DNA from: Shinisaurus crocodilurus
Lineage: Eukaryota > Chordata > Lepidosauria > Squamata > Shinisauridae
NCBI GenBank assembly: GCA_021292165.1
Contig: CM037877.1
Span: forward strand, 107,507,858-107,571,857
Direction: 5' to 3'
Length of the DNA stretch: 64,000 nucleotides
The position numbers and the translations under genes were made by a program. The notes under the pieces were generated by a model. The model ran no database searches. It worked only from the letters and a program-made list of their open reading frames with translations, and was not told the origin of the DNA. Every line of letters begins with the position of its first letter. The first letter of the stretch is position 1. Positions 11,655 to 30,040 of the stretch are shown here, piece after piece.

Positions 11655-11763
11655 ATGCAGATTATTGTATTTAATTATGAAGAATCTGCATTCTATAAAC
11701 TTATATTATCCAAACATCTTTTCTAGATATGAATATGGACTGACCTAACAGACTTCAGCATAA

Positions 11764-11876
11764 CTTGCAGAGCAATCTTATGCCTGTCTGTTCAGAAGTA
11801 AGCTCAATTGTTCAATGGGCTTATTCCCAGGTGTGTGTAGAGGATTGCAGCTTAGTTGCATGCTTTGAAACCTAAG
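11764..11876 (+). repeat. 113-bp direct repeat, copy 1
   Basis: Identical over 113 bases to 13524-13636. It contains a diverged X foldback core (GCAATCTTATGCCTGTCTG ... AGAGGATTGCAGC) plus about 25 bases of further sequence. Confidence 0.9.
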
Positions 11877-12888
11877 CATGCTTTGAATCATGAAGAACTG
11901 TAATAATTCCAGTGCAGTAAATGAAATCACTAGTTCTGAAAGTTATGAGAGTCTAGCTAGTGCAACCCTATCCCAGTAAAATATTGTAAAATATAATCAA
12001 ACAATGTCAATCCAAACTCTGAAGGGCAAAAAGAGCAACATACTCCAGCCAAACATATTATTGGAAGAACACATACTAATCCTGCCAGTTTAGCAAAAAA
12101 AAAAAAAGAGTAAAGACTCTCCTCATGAAATAACAAAGTGTCTGTCAGCTAGAGAAAAGACAAGACGTTCCTTCTCCCTTAGACGTTCCTTCTCCCTTTC
12201 AACAGCTAAAGCAAGGGCAGGACAATTAGTTGCAATTAAGTGACACATCTGAACTTGTGACACAGATGAATGATCTGAACTATTGTAACTTCATCACAGG
12301 AGAAAATCCTCCCTCTTATTTCATCCCTTTAACATGGTTTCAGTTTTTCTTCCCCCACTTTCAACCCACTCTTACTTCCATCTTTCTCTCACTTCATCAC
12401 TAGCAACAATCTAGCCCAGATTGATCCTTGCATGGAACTTTAGTTCTACTCAACTGTTGTTACCTCAATGAAATGTGCAAACGTTAAGCAGACTGTTACC
12501 AATATACAAATGGTGACTACCAAAACAGGGATAGCATTTTTTTCCAGTGTTCCTACTGCAGCACAATGCAAGAACAGGGTTTCATCAAGACACATGAAAC
12601 TGTCTGAACTGTGAGAAACTATTTTAGTGCTGCTACGGTATCTGAACATTGTGGACAATAGGTACAGAGCAGAACCACAGTTTTGCCAACTATCACTTGG
12701 TCCAAACACTAACTATCCATATTATTGGAATTGTCCAAGTTTGCTGCCAACGCCTTGTTAACACTATTCTGAAGGAGACTGGTTAGCATGGAAAACTATT
12801 TCATGGGTGTCCCATACATTTTTTAGAATGGTAAGACTAATATAGTCCTGAACCCTATACTTGTGGTTCTGTCTGAAATACATATAGA
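11877..12888. other. Intergenic
   Basis: No gene. A short direct repeat of AGACGTTCCTTCTCCCTT lies at 12163-12198. The minus-strand frame at 12446-12709 shows a hydrophobic run but no recognisable family, and I do not call it a gene. Confidence 0.45.
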
Positions 12889-13053
12889 TTCATAGATCAT
12901 AGAGTTGGAAGGAGCCTACAAGGCTATCGAGTCCAACCCCCTGCTGAATGCAGGAAACTAGAGGAGGTGTCTCCCATCCAAGTAATAACCAAGCCTGCCC
13001 CTGCTTAGCTTTCCACACTCAGACAAGCTGAGCCAGCGTGAGCCACAGGCCTG
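12889..13053 (-). mobile_element. 5S rRNA-derived SINE, reverse orientation
   Basis: The reverse complement carries the 5S-like head, GGATGGGAGACACC, and the tail TTGGACTCGATAGCC ... TCTATGATC. The head-side 77 bases form an inverted repeat with 13114-13190. Confidence 0.85.
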
Positions 13054-13113
13054 TATCATAGAAGAGTAATAGGATGACACTTCATATTTTACTTGTGGGA
13101 CATGTCTAACAAA

Positions 13114-13190
13114 CAGGCCTGTGGCTCACGCTGGCTCAGCTTGTCTGAGCGTGGAAAGCTAAGCAGGGTCAGGCCTGGTTATTACTTGGA
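13114..13190 (+). mobile_element. 5S rRNA-derived SINE, 3'-truncated
   Basis: Runs from CAGGCCTGTGGCTCACG to ATTACTTGGA, then stops abruptly without the LINE-like tail. It lies about 1.1 kb upstream of the KLF4 start. Confidence 0.82.
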
Positions 13191-13231
13191 TATTACAGCC
13201 TCAGGACTGTGGGGAGGGGGGAAAGGGAGGT

Positions 13232-13308
13232 TTAGGGCGCAATCCTATCCAAGTTTAGACAGAAAAAAGGCCTACAGCTGGCTGGGGCATGCATAGGATT
13301 GAATCCTT
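13232..13308 (+). repeat. Y palindromic MITE, shortened copy
   Basis: GCGCAATCCTATCC ... TTTAGACAGAAAAAAGGCC ... GCATGCATAGGATTG resembles the elements at 48219-48347 and 51974-52100. Confidence 0.55.
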
Positions 13309-13523
13309 AAACTCTTGCTCTCCCTGCCACGCCACCGTCCTGACAAAAAGATGCCTCTCCAAAGGTGCTATTTGCGTTTCAGGGGAAGTTCCCATTGCAG
13401 CAAATAATATGTTATGATAATAAGTTGTAATTATGATTAACAACAACAACAAGACAATAAAGATGAACGTTAACAGCATTCACGCAATTAACGTCATGTC
13501 TATTTGGCCCTCAGAGCAAATAG

Positions 13524-13636
13524 CTTGCAGAGCAATCTTATGCCTGTCTGTTCAGAAGTAAGCTCAATTGTTCAATGGGCTTATTCCCAGGTGTGTGTAG
13601 AGGATTGCAGCTTAGTTGCATGCTTTGAAACCTAAG
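13524..13636 (+). repeat. 113-bp direct repeat, copy 2
   Basis: Perfect copy of 11764-11876, about 650 bases upstream of the KLF4 start region. Confidence 0.9.
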
Positions 13637-13691
13637 GCTTTGAAACGTATTTGGTGAGGGAAATACGTTCTATATACAAAGCGAGGCGCTT

Positions 13692-13693
<2 letters not shown>

Positions 13694-13723
<30 letters not shown>
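13694..13723 (+). repeat. (TATC)n microsatellite
   Basis: About seven TATC units at the edge of the KLF4 CpG island. Confidence 0.9.
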
Positions 13724-13724
<1 letters not shown>

Positions 13725-14085
13725 GCCCTTTCCCGAGCCCTGGTACTGAAGACAGGCTCCAGAGCTGAGCGAGCGGGGCAGAGATTAACGCTGTCTGTGA
13801 ACCGTCCTTCCCTTCGTGGCAACTTCCCTCACGGGCACAGCTTCCCCTCCCCACCACGACCCGGCACAAAGCACCCACCGCCCCTCCTCAATTCGTCTTC
13901 ACGCGCAGCCCCAACACTCCCCACCCCCTCAGGTGCGCAAGACGCCAGGGCGCTGCCCCAGCGGCGCGCAAAGCCCGGAGGGAGGAAGGGGGAGAGAGAG
14001 AAAACGTCGCTGGCTCGCGGCTGCCTCGCGGGCTCCTCCTCGCTGGCGTCAGCGCTGGGCGCGAGCTGCCAGCCAGCTGCTCTGC

Positions 14086-14093
14086 TGACGTCG
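14086..14093 (+). promoter_or_regulatory. KLF4: CRE-like site TGACGTCG
   Basis: One base from the palindromic CREB/ATF site, about 190 bases above the TATA-like box and inside the CpG island. Binding is inferred. Confidence 0.4.
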
Positions 14094-14156
14094 CGGCCCA
14101 TCCCTGCTTGCTTTCTCTCTCCCTCCCCGCCTTCTTCCTCCTCCTCCTCCCACCCC

Positions 14157-14162
14157 CACGTG
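14157..14162. promoter_or_regulatory. KLF4: E-box CACGTG
   Basis: A palindromic CACGTG (MYC/MAX/USF type) next to a CCACCCCC CACCC-like run at 14150-14157. The CACCC run could bind KLF4 itself. This is motif-only evidence. Confidence 0.4.
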
Positions 14163-14231
14163 TTGGAGAGAGAGTAAAGTTTGTTGTTTTCCTCGTTGTC
14201 ACGGGCGACGGCATCGCAAGCCTCCGCGAGT

Positions 14232-14239
14232 GGGCGTGG
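14232..14239 (+). promoter_or_regulatory. KLF4: KLF/Sp-type GGGCGTGG box
   Basis: Matches the core DNA motif bound by KLF-family fingers (GGGYGKGG), 37 bases before the TATA-like box, and is compatible with autoregulation. Motif-only evidence. Confidence 0.45.
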
Positions 14240-14275
14240 CTCCCGGGGAGGTGACGCGGGGCGGGCGCGATGAAG

Positions 14276-14283
14276 TTTATAAG
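14276..14283 (+). promoter_or_regulatory. KLF4: TATA-like box of KLF4
   Basis: TTTATAAG follows a GC-rich run containing GC box GGGGCGGGC (14258-14266) and a GGGCGTGG KLF/Sp-type box (14232-14239). Transcription is predicted to start near 14305-14312. Confidence 0.65.
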
Positions 14284-14304
14284 TAAGGAGGCGGCGGGCG
14301 CGCG

Positions 14305-14852
14305 GCTTGACAGTTCGGAAAAGCTAGGCGCGTCGAGGGCAGCCCTCGTCGGGAGAAAGGGGGAGAAAGCCTGAGCGCGAGCGAGAGAGCAAGCAAGCAA
14401 GCCAGTGCCAGCCCCGCCCGGCCGCCAGCCAGCCAGCCAGCCGGTCGGTTAGCCAGCCAGCCAGCCAGGGACGCGCGGCGGCTGTGGGAGAATCCCGAAC
14501 TCCCCTCATGGCAGCGGCGCGAGCAGGGAATCCCCAGGAATTGTCTCGCGCCTTCCAGCTGCTGTTGGTGCTGCTGCTGACGCCGCTGCCGACTTGCGAA
14601 GCTGCTTTTGCTGCTGCTGTTCTTGCTCCGTGGCGGGGCTGCTCCTCCTAGTAGGAGTAGCTCCAAGTCACCCTCGCGATTTTGCATCCAAAGGACACTT
14701 TAAAAAACAAACCACCAAAAAAAGTTGATATTCCGTTGCAATATCTCTCTATATCTCTCTTATCTCTCTCTATATATTTTTATTATTATTACTCTTCGAT
14801 TGCCGTTTTCTCTTCTGCGCCCTCCGACCAAGCACCGGCCCTTGACACATTA

Positions 14853-14857
<5 letters not shown>
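14305..14857 (+). other. KLF4: KLF4 exon 1: 5'UTR plus first five coding bases
   Basis: The 5' boundary is estimated as about 25-30 bases below the TATA-like box and is approximate. The 3' boundary is read from ATGAG followed by GTGGGT, where the donor begins at 14858. The leader is GC-rich, with CCAG/CAGC-type short repeats around 14400-14470 and pyrimidine-rich stretches near 14740-14770. The terminal context CACATTAATGAG matches what I recall of mammalian KLF4 mRNAs, supporting both the donor and the upstream start codon. Confidence 0.8.
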
Positions 14858-22887
<8,030 letters not shown>

Positions 22888-24716
22888 TTTTTTCCCAACT
22901 CTTCTTCCTCTACCTTGTTAAGATGGTGCACTTATAACTTACATGTACATTTATAGTTGGCCTTAGAACTGTTAGCATTTTAAAAGCTGCTGTAATCCTG
23001 TGTTTTAAAAGATCTGTACTGCTTACAATCCAGTCTTATGCATGTTTACTCCCACTGACTGCAATGAAGCTTGCCCCTAAAGTATATTACTCTAGGCCTG
23101 CAATCCTAAGCATACTTAACGGGAAGTACACACCATAGAACTGAGTGCGCCTTGCTTCCACGTTAGCAAGCATAAGCTAAGGCTGTAAAGCTGTTTTAAC
23201 TGTTACCTAATCTTACGGAGGGGGTTACATCAAATCCTTTCCCTCTAATTTCATTGTGTTTTTCGGATGAGTCAGTAGCAAGGAGGAATTTGGACTGCCA
23301 AAAGATTACCGGTAGCTAAAATAATAAATGAGACGTCTTTAAAATGGCAAGTCTGTTTTCCAATGCAGGTTAAATATTTACAAATACGTATTGTACTACA
23401 TAATATGGTTTCATTTTTTTCAATTTTGCAGGTCCTTTACACAGTAACCCAGACAATGTAGTTCTTTTGTGATGGTTGGGGGGAGTCAGCCATGTGGCAG
23501 TGGGTATCTTAATGCTGATTGTCCAACCACATTTTGGCCCAAAAGTGGCTGGTGGTGCCTAGTTAAATCCTTTAAATCAATTTAAATTTAAATTGATTAA
23601 ATTAAATTTAAATCCTTTAAATCATTACAATAAATCTGTAAGCAGGGGGGCTGTTGAGAAAATAGTAGCTTCCTTAAGGCCACTGGAATGTGTGTGTCAG
23701 AGGGTAGATTTCAACCAGGGATTTCCCTGGTGCTCATAACTCAGTCTCTTAGCTACTTTGTCAGCTTTTCCCAACCTGGTGCCCTCCAGATGTTTTGTAT
23801 TTCAACTCCCATGAGCCCCAGCTAGCATAGCTACTGGTCAGGAGTTCTGGGAGATGTAGTCTTAAAACAGCTGGAGCGGCACCATATTGGGGGAGACTGT
23901 GGTATGTCATAATAAAGTGGGATCTTGGCAAATTAAAGACTGCTTTCAGGGTTCTTTATAGGATCAGTCCTGCAATATGTTGCCATAAAAAAAACTTTTC
24001 TAGCCACTTAAAATCAACTAAAGGCTGTTACAAAATAGAAAGACATCTACAAGTATATACAAGTGGGGGGGGGATCCATGTTATTGAGAAGTTCATATCA
24101 TATTTTCCAGTTGGTGATAAAGCAAGACTCAGAAACTTCATCATTTCTCAGGAATGCTATAATGTTTGACATGTTTTATTTGAATATGATTTGCTTGGCC
24201 AGGTTTCACACCAACCCTTAAAAAAAGTGTATTTGGATTTGAAAATATTCTTGCTTTTTAATAGTATAGTTTCCCTGGTTTGAAAAGATAATTTACTTGC
24301 ACACAAAAAACCTTTGGATTTTTATTTTATTTTTTTTAGAAATGATCAGCAGGTGAAATAAAGTGTATCTAAAGTGAGCTTATTCAGGAAGAAAATTATG
24401 TAATCTTGAATGGCGTTCATTTTAGTTCTTGTTTCTGTATCCTCTTCCTCCTCCAGAAATTCAGGGCTATCCCATTTTATCCTAGTCACAACCTTGTGGA
24501 GTAGGTTGACCTAAGAGAGAATAATGAGTCCAAACTTTGCTTCATAGCTGTGGGGAGTTCTGAAACAGTGAGTCCAGTGATACTACACATTTTGAATAGG
24601 CCAATCTGGAAGCATTGTCCAATGTTCCAGCCCAATACACCTTTCCTCTCCAGTGTAGAGGGAAGAGGTAGCACTGACTGACTGGTGCCCATGGTGCCAC
24701 TGAGCAATTAGTAATA
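22888..24716. other. Intergenic downstream of KLF4
   Basis: Contains a decayed X foldback stretch (about 23020-23130), an AT-rich TTTAAATT-repeat stretch at 23563-23625 and the diverged palindromic hAT MITE at 23762-23899. No gene was seen. Confidence 0.5.
23762..23899. mobile_element. Palindromic hAT MITE, diverged
   Basis: CAGCTTTTCCCAACCTGG ... CCAGATG ... inverted TGGAGCGGCACCATATTGG. The flanks TACTTTGT and TGGTATGT agree at 5 of 8 positions. Confidence 0.65.
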
Positions 24717-24865
24717 GTGCAATCCTATTCATATTTACTTGGAATCCTAGTAAACATACCGTATTTTTCATTCCATAAGATGCACTTCCCCGCCCCCAAA
24801 AATAGGTGGAAATGTCTGTGCGTCCTATGGAACGAATATAGTAAAAAAAAAGTTTTTGTTTTTTT

Positions 24866-25220
24866 ACTTTCCTCTGCTGGTCCGGAAGAGCGGAAGACTC
24901 CTGGGCAGGGCGGGGGAAGCCCCCGCCTCTCAGCTGATTCCCCGCGGAACAGCTGATTTTTAAATTTTATTTTTTATTTTTTTTATTTTTTTACTTTCCT
25001 CTGCTGGTCCGGAAGAGCGGAGGACTCCTGGCAGGGCGGGGGAAGCCCCCACCTCTCAGCTGATTCCCCACGGAACAGCTGATTTTAAAAAAATATTATT
25101 ATTATTATTTTTACTTTCCTCTGCTGGTCCGGAAGAGTGGAGGACTCCTGGGCAGGGCGGGGAAGCCCCCGCCTCTCAGCTGATTCCCCCCCAGAACAAC
25201 TGATTTTGTAAAAAAAAAAA

Positions 25221-25295
<75 letters not shown>

Positions 25296-25407
25296 CAACA
25301 ACAACAACAACAACAACTTTCCTCTGCTGGTCCGGAAGAGCGGAGGACTCCTGGGCAGGGTGGGGAATCCCCGCCTCTCAGCTGATTCCCCCCGGAACAG
25401 CTGATTT
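24866..25407 (+). repeat. Four-copy tandem unit with low-complexity spacers
   Basis: Units begin near 24866, 24993, 25113 and 25317. Each contains CTCTGCTGGTCCGGAAGAG, AGCCCC(A/C)CCTCTCAGCTG or a close variant, and GGAACAG(or A)CTGATT. The spacers grow from A/T runs to a long TTA/TAA/CAA tract at 25221-25315. Confidence 0.85.
25221..25315. repeat. Compound (TTA)n(TAA)n(CAA)n microsatellite
   Basis: Switches from TTA to TAA to CAA units. It is self-complementary in its first part and so can fold. It lies between units 3 and 4 of the tandem array. Confidence 0.88.
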
Positions 25408-25502
25408 AAAAAAATATATGTTTGGGGGGGTACCATACGGTAAGTGCGTCTTATGGTCCGGTGCGTCTTATGGAGCGAAAACTGCGTTATTTAAGATTGC
25501 AG

Positions 25503-27110
25503 CCTAAGTGCACAGGTGGCAGTTTAAAAAATAAAAAAGCTGGCAGCCCACCTGAAATATGCAAGGCCAAGGGGAAAAATTGATGACTGAACCAGTGTTT
25601 GAGCGGCTCTTCTGTACAGTCATTCGGTCAGAAGGAATTTGGGATTTACACTGCAGTTGAGGGAACCCAATGCAAATTCTTTGTATGTTGCATCTGTCTC
25701 CATCTGATCCAAGTCCAGTACTCTGTCCACTTCATCACAGTGGCTCTCGCAGCCATTGGATGCTCTTTGGGAGTATTGTTTGGACCCTGCCTTCTGCCAT
25801 TCAAATCCATTTGTACCTACACCTTTCTAAACCTCAGTGATCTCCTTTTATCCTCACAAGAGCCCTGTGAAGTAGGTTATGCACAGAGAGACTTACCCAA
25901 AGACACTTACTGCGTGGTCCTATACATGTCTACTCAGAATTAAGTCCCACTGCATTCAATGGAGTTTACTCCTAGGTACTGTAAGTGTTTATAGGATTTC
26001 AGCCTTGGTGAGCAGGGTTTTGAAGTCTGAACCCACTTCTTCTTGGGCCAAGTCTATTACATCAAACAGTGCTTTTGATGTGTATGTTGCCCCTTCAAAA
26101 CCTCAAGTGTGAAGCTAGCCAATCTGTAGAAGCATTTCATTTACTTAAAGATAACATGATGCTGGTAAAAAAAATATATGCAACAAATACATTTAAATAA
26201 TTTCATAAAACAACGTTAGTCTATTAAAATCCAACTGGATGGAGAAACTAGCTCAAATGCATTGCTGGATAAAAAGCTGATATTTCTTTGTTGTTGTAAA
26301 CTGCAAGTGGATTCTTGCTTATGACATTAAAGCACTTTTCTTCAAATCTTTTTTTTTAATTCAGCAACAGCTGGTTGTTAATGTAAACGATATATGCATT
26401 ATTATCTAGCTGTTGATTTGCTTTATATTTGGACAAAAATAGGGTCTTTTATTGCATTTCCCCCAATCTCAAAATAACCCTTTGCTCTATTTTTGTTTTG
26501 CTTTTTTTTTTCTTCGTGCCAAAGGCTACTTCCTACTTAAGAGTGTGACTTTGTAAAAAATGAAACTCAGATCCAAGAGGTTCAGTATGTTAAGTACTTC
26601 ACTGTGCCTTTAAACTTTTTTTTTTAAGCTACTGCACATTGTTCTGGGTGAGTGCCAGCTAACACTCCTTAATGCCTGTAAGACAGCCCTTCAGAGGGAG
26701 GCCTCGTTCTTTAGCAGGTCTCCAGGCATGGGAGAAGAATATCGACTTGAAGCAGTTGTAATTTGAAAGGCAGGTGTAGCTAAAAATAACATACTGTGTT
26801 AGCCACCTGTTCCTTTATATGCTGTGGCTCCTGGAGCTAAAAGATCATCAATAGAGCTAGAGAGGAACAATACATCAGCACCAAATGCATCATTTTAGAG
26901 CTTGCGGGGGGGGGGGGGGGGTTTGAGGTGGGCAGCACCAAATTATTCTGGTGCACAATAACTTTAAAAAAAACACTGGCATTCAAGTCCCAAATACAAT
27001 AGAGCTCCCTTAATTAAACAAGATTCTTCAGCCAGGGCTGGTTCACACATGTATGTATGTCCATTTCTGGATGTGTGAACCAACTCAATTTAAAACAAAC
27101 AAACATTGAG
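25503..27110. other. Intergenic, partly repeat-poor
   Basis: An X foldback copy lies at 25910-26008 and a G17 run near 26904-26921. About 26130-26880 lacks recognisable transposons and has a varied, enhancer-like composition (CAGCAACAGCTGG, homeodomain-like TTAAT sites). No coding signal was seen. Confidence 0.4.
25910..26008 (+). repeat. X foldback repeat
   Basis: GTCCTATACATGTCTACTC ... CATTCAATGGAG ... TATAGGATTTCAGCC. Confidence 0.6.
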
Positions 27111-27111
27111 C

Positions 27112-27221
27112 TAGATCCAGATTTAGCCATGCTTGGAGTAGACCGATTGAAATCCATGGGAATTAAGTTAGTTGCCACTGATTTCAATGGGTCTACTTCA
27201 TGTACAACTAAATCTGGATCC
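27112..27221. repeat. Palindromic repeat (GATCCAGATTTAG arms)
   Basis: GATCCAGATTTAGCC ... GTAGACCGATTGAAATCCAT faces ATTTCAATGGGTCTAC ... AACTAAATCTGGATC. Foldback MITE-like, with no duplication identified. Confidence 0.65.
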
Positions 27222-27687
27222 CACCCGTTGTGTTTGAGGTCGATATGAAAATTCTATCTGCAGTGTTGGATCTGCGAAGTTTCATTCACACAGCCTTCAA
27301 GGGGTGAACAATCGAGAGGCAGTGTGAAACCATTTGGAAAATCCTAATTTCAACCACAGCAGAGGGTCTCTGCCAGTGCCAAGTGCCTGGTCTCTGCCAA
27401 GTAGTAAAAAGGACATGGCTAGTCTGCCCCCTCAGGTAGTCAAAAGCACTATCGGTCCTTGCTATACACCTGTTTTAAGAATTAGACCTGGGAGGGTACA
27501 CGCTGTCACGCAACCATACCTAAAGCCCTGTGGGCATGGCATGGATAAATCTCACATAAAACCATACAGGTGGACTCCACTGGCTTTTCCACCCAAAGAA
27601 GCATTCCCTGAGCAGAGTTCCACTCAGAACACCGCCACTGGTGGAAATGGGGAAGCCACCTTGGCCAATTCTATCCTTCCTCTATAC

Positions 27688-27820
27688 CAGTGTTCTCCAA
27701 CCTTGGATCCCCAGATGTTTTTGGCCTACAACTCCCAACATGCCCCAGCTAGTAGCTGGCTGGGGTATGCTGGGAGTTGTAGGCCAAAAACATCTGGGGA
27801 CCCAAGGTTGGAGAGCACTT
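27688..27820. mobile_element. Palindromic hAT MITE
   Basis: Arms CAGTGTTCTCCAACCTTGG and inverted CCAAGGTTGGAGAGCAC, with a TACAACTCCCA/TGGGAGTTGTA core. Exact 8-bp duplication CTCTATAC (27680-27687 and 27821-27828). Confidence 0.92.
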
Positions 27821-28118
27821 CTCTATACTATAGATTAGTCCAGAGCCTCCTCCACCACTGTTCTGGGGTGGGGGAGGGACAGAGAGCGATCCTTGGTCTC
27901 TTAATTTCCAAGCTTGCCTCTTGAAAGAAGGTTTATTTCTTTCACTGCAATTCAAATAAGTCCATTGCAGTAGATGTCAATTCCTTGAGCAATAATATGA
28001 ATGCAGGTGTGTGTTTTTAAATAAAACATACGTATGTAACCGAGCTGTTTAGGCCTTACAAATCTCAGATTCCACTTCTCCCCACCACACACAGCCCGCT
28101 TTTTGTATTGACCAAGGG

Positions 28119-28257
28119 CAGAGGTGGGCAACTTATGGCCCTCCAGATGTTCTGGCCTACAGCTCCCAATATCCCTTACCATTAGCTATGCTGGCTAAGG
28201 GGGCTGATGGGAGTTGTAGGGCAAAACTTCTGGAGAGCCACAGGTTGCCCATCCCTG
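28119..28257. mobile_element. Palindromic hAT MITE
   Basis: Ends CAGAGGTGGGCAAC and GTTGCCCATCCCTG, with CTCCAGATGTTCTGG core arms. The flanks agree at only 5 of 8 positions. Confidence 0.7.
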
Positions 28258-28608
28258 GCCTAGAGCACCTTCTCAACAGATCAACCTAGAGCATCAATCT
28301 GAACAGCAAGGGCCATGTGGAAAGGCAGGACCAGGGGCTGCCCGGTCATTGTGAAACTCTTTTCCTATAGAGGTCCATCAGCGTCTCTGAGTCTTAATTC
28401 ATTTTGGGAGACCCCTAAAAGGTTCCTCTGTGGACTGGCATTCAACAACCAGGGTTAAGCAGGCAGGAAGTAATTTTTAATTTAGTTGGATTTTGTTTTT
28501 ATTGTGTGTTTTATTGTGTGTTTTATTGTGTGTTTTTATCCCCACAGCTTACCCCTTTCAGCTCTTTCCTGGTCTTGTGACCGAAATAAATTACTACTAC
28601 TACTCCTT
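28258..28608. other. Intergenic with a short tandem repeat
   Basis: A 13-base unit TTTTATTGTGTGT is repeated about three times at 28497-28537. No gene. Confidence 0.6.
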
Positions 28609-28736
28609 TCAGCAGGGTCTCCTGACTCCTGTATAGCATTTTTAGAGGGCTGGAGGGGCTACCATGGGAAGGAGTGGGTGGGAAGCCCACTTCCACCAAT
28701 GCAGTTGATCCAGCTTAAATCTAGATCCAACCCTTT
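28609..28736 (-). repeat. Dispersed repeat shared with 41033-41161
   Basis: AGCAGGGTCTCCTGACTCC ... GTTGATCCAGCTTAAATC ... GATCCAACCC is the inverted counterpart of 41033-41161. The type is unknown; it may belong to a non-autonomous element. Confidence 0.6.
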
Positions 28737-28867
28737 GTCTATAGAATACCATCTTAGAAGAGTTATTCTCTCTTGCACAAACCTGCTATCTGCTTTTTTT
28801 TTTTAAGTACTTACATTAAAAGTCACTAAACTTTTTTTAAAGTTACCATAATAATTAGAGGCACATT

Positions 28868-29101
28868 TATTTGTTTATCTATTTGTCACATTTATATCCA
28901 GCCTTTCCTCCAAGGAGCCCAATGCAACAGACATGATCCTCTTCCTCGCCATTTTACCCTCACAACAACCCTGTGAGGTAGGTTAGGCTGAGAGTCAGTG
29001 ACTGGCCCAAAGTCACCCAGTGGGTTTCATGGCCGAGTGGGGACTAGAATCCGGGTATCCCGAGTCCCAGTCCAACACTCTCACCACTACGACACACTGG
29101 C
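28868..29101 (-). mobile_element. CORE/MIR-like tRNA-derived SINE
   Basis: The reverse complement shows an A-box-like GTGGTGAGAGTGTTGGAC, a B-box-like region, TGGGTGACTTTGGGCCAGTC, ACCTACCTCACAGGGTTGTT and an ATAAATG tail. This is the order seen in MIR/CORE-SINEs. Confidence 0.75.
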
Positions 29102-29846
29102 TTTCAACTGCTTTTTAAACCAATTGATAGATTTTGAGTTGATTAACTGGCTAGAACTTATAGCCTTACACTAAATAAATCAATATTGATGCCTGTTTAG
29201 TTTTACTGTACAACCCTCCACCATCTGAAGCTTGCAGCATCTGGGTTAGAAAATGCTAATCTTATACCAAGGAAACAGTCACTGGAAAGCCAAAAAAAGG
29301 CAGAGCAGATTTTGCAAGGGTAAACGAGCTGTTCACTGCAGGATGACACATGCCTGTTTGAAAGTGCCAACCTTTTTTTTTTTTAAGTGGCAATTCAGTA
29401 AAAAGAAAATAAATTTTAAAAAAAAACCCAAGGCAACGAATAGCATTGCTCTTCATTAACCTTTTCTTTGTGTCTGAAACAAAGCCTGGAGAAGAATCCC
29501 ATATGTATTAAAACAATTTAATTATTTGTAACTCCGCACAAGCGCCTTTAGCTCTTCCCTGCTAGGCAAAATGCTCAGTCTTAATCAGATCAACTTCTTT
29601 TTTTTACTAGATCTGTTACTCTCGTGAAGATGGATTCGTGCTGCTATTGACATGAACCAAAATGCTTAATTAAGCCAGTGTGAATCACCCACTGAATCTA
29701 ATTCTACTTTAACATGGTGAGAAGAGCATCAACACAAGAGTACGATATGTATGGAAATGCTAGAGCTTGAAAGGATTAATTAAAGAATAGGTCTAATGGA
29801 ATAAAGGATTTGTTGTTTTTTAGACTCTCTCTCTCTCTCTCTCACA

Positions 29847-29877
<31 letters not shown>

Positions 29878-30040
29878 ACAGGATAGCTGCTGAAGGGACC
29901 ATCCTGGCACACCATTAAGCATGGATGAAAGCTGCCACCATACACACTTTTTCAGATGGTATGTGACTAGCACCTATATTTCTTGCCAACTCACTAGTTC
30001 TACACACTCAGTAACCAGAGAGATCAGGGGATTCTGAGGA
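29102..30040. other. Intergenic with (CT)n/(CA)n and a repeat-poor block
   Basis: A (CT)n-(CA)n microsatellite lies at 29826-29880. About 29490-29800 has no recognisable transposon and moderately complex sequence; it is a conserved-element candidate only. Confidence 0.4.
29826..29880 (+). repeat. (CT)n(CA)n compound microsatellite
   Basis: TCTCTCTC tract followed by about twelve CA units. Confidence 0.9.

Larger units (their letters stand above)
24758..25487. mobile_element. DNA transposon-like element with four internal tandem units
   Basis: The ends CGTATTTTTCATTCCATAAG and (inverted) TTTTCGCTCCATAAGACGCA form terminal inverted repeats. The interior has four copies of a unit of about 90-95 bases starting ACTTTCCTCTGCTGGTCCGG and ending near CAGCTGATTT, separated by A/T, (TTA)n, (TAA)n and (CAA)n tracts. 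X-repeat pieces flank both sides (24717-24757 and 25488-25502), suggesting insertion into an X element. Confidence 0.75.

Noticed and set aside
11508..13190. 5S rRNA genes
   Set aside because: The match is limited to the internal-promoter half with substitutions and is fused to a LINE-like tail; these are SINEs.
13797..14687. Long overlapping open frames on both strands in the CpG island
   Set aside because: GC-rich promoter DNA lacks stops by chance; compositions are Pro/Arg/Ser-rich without domains, and the region is the KLF4 promoter and 5'UTR.
27334..27924. 196-residue open frame as a gene
   Set aside because: It runs straight through a palindromic hAT MITE with an exact target duplication, has no known domain, and lacks splice or promoter support.
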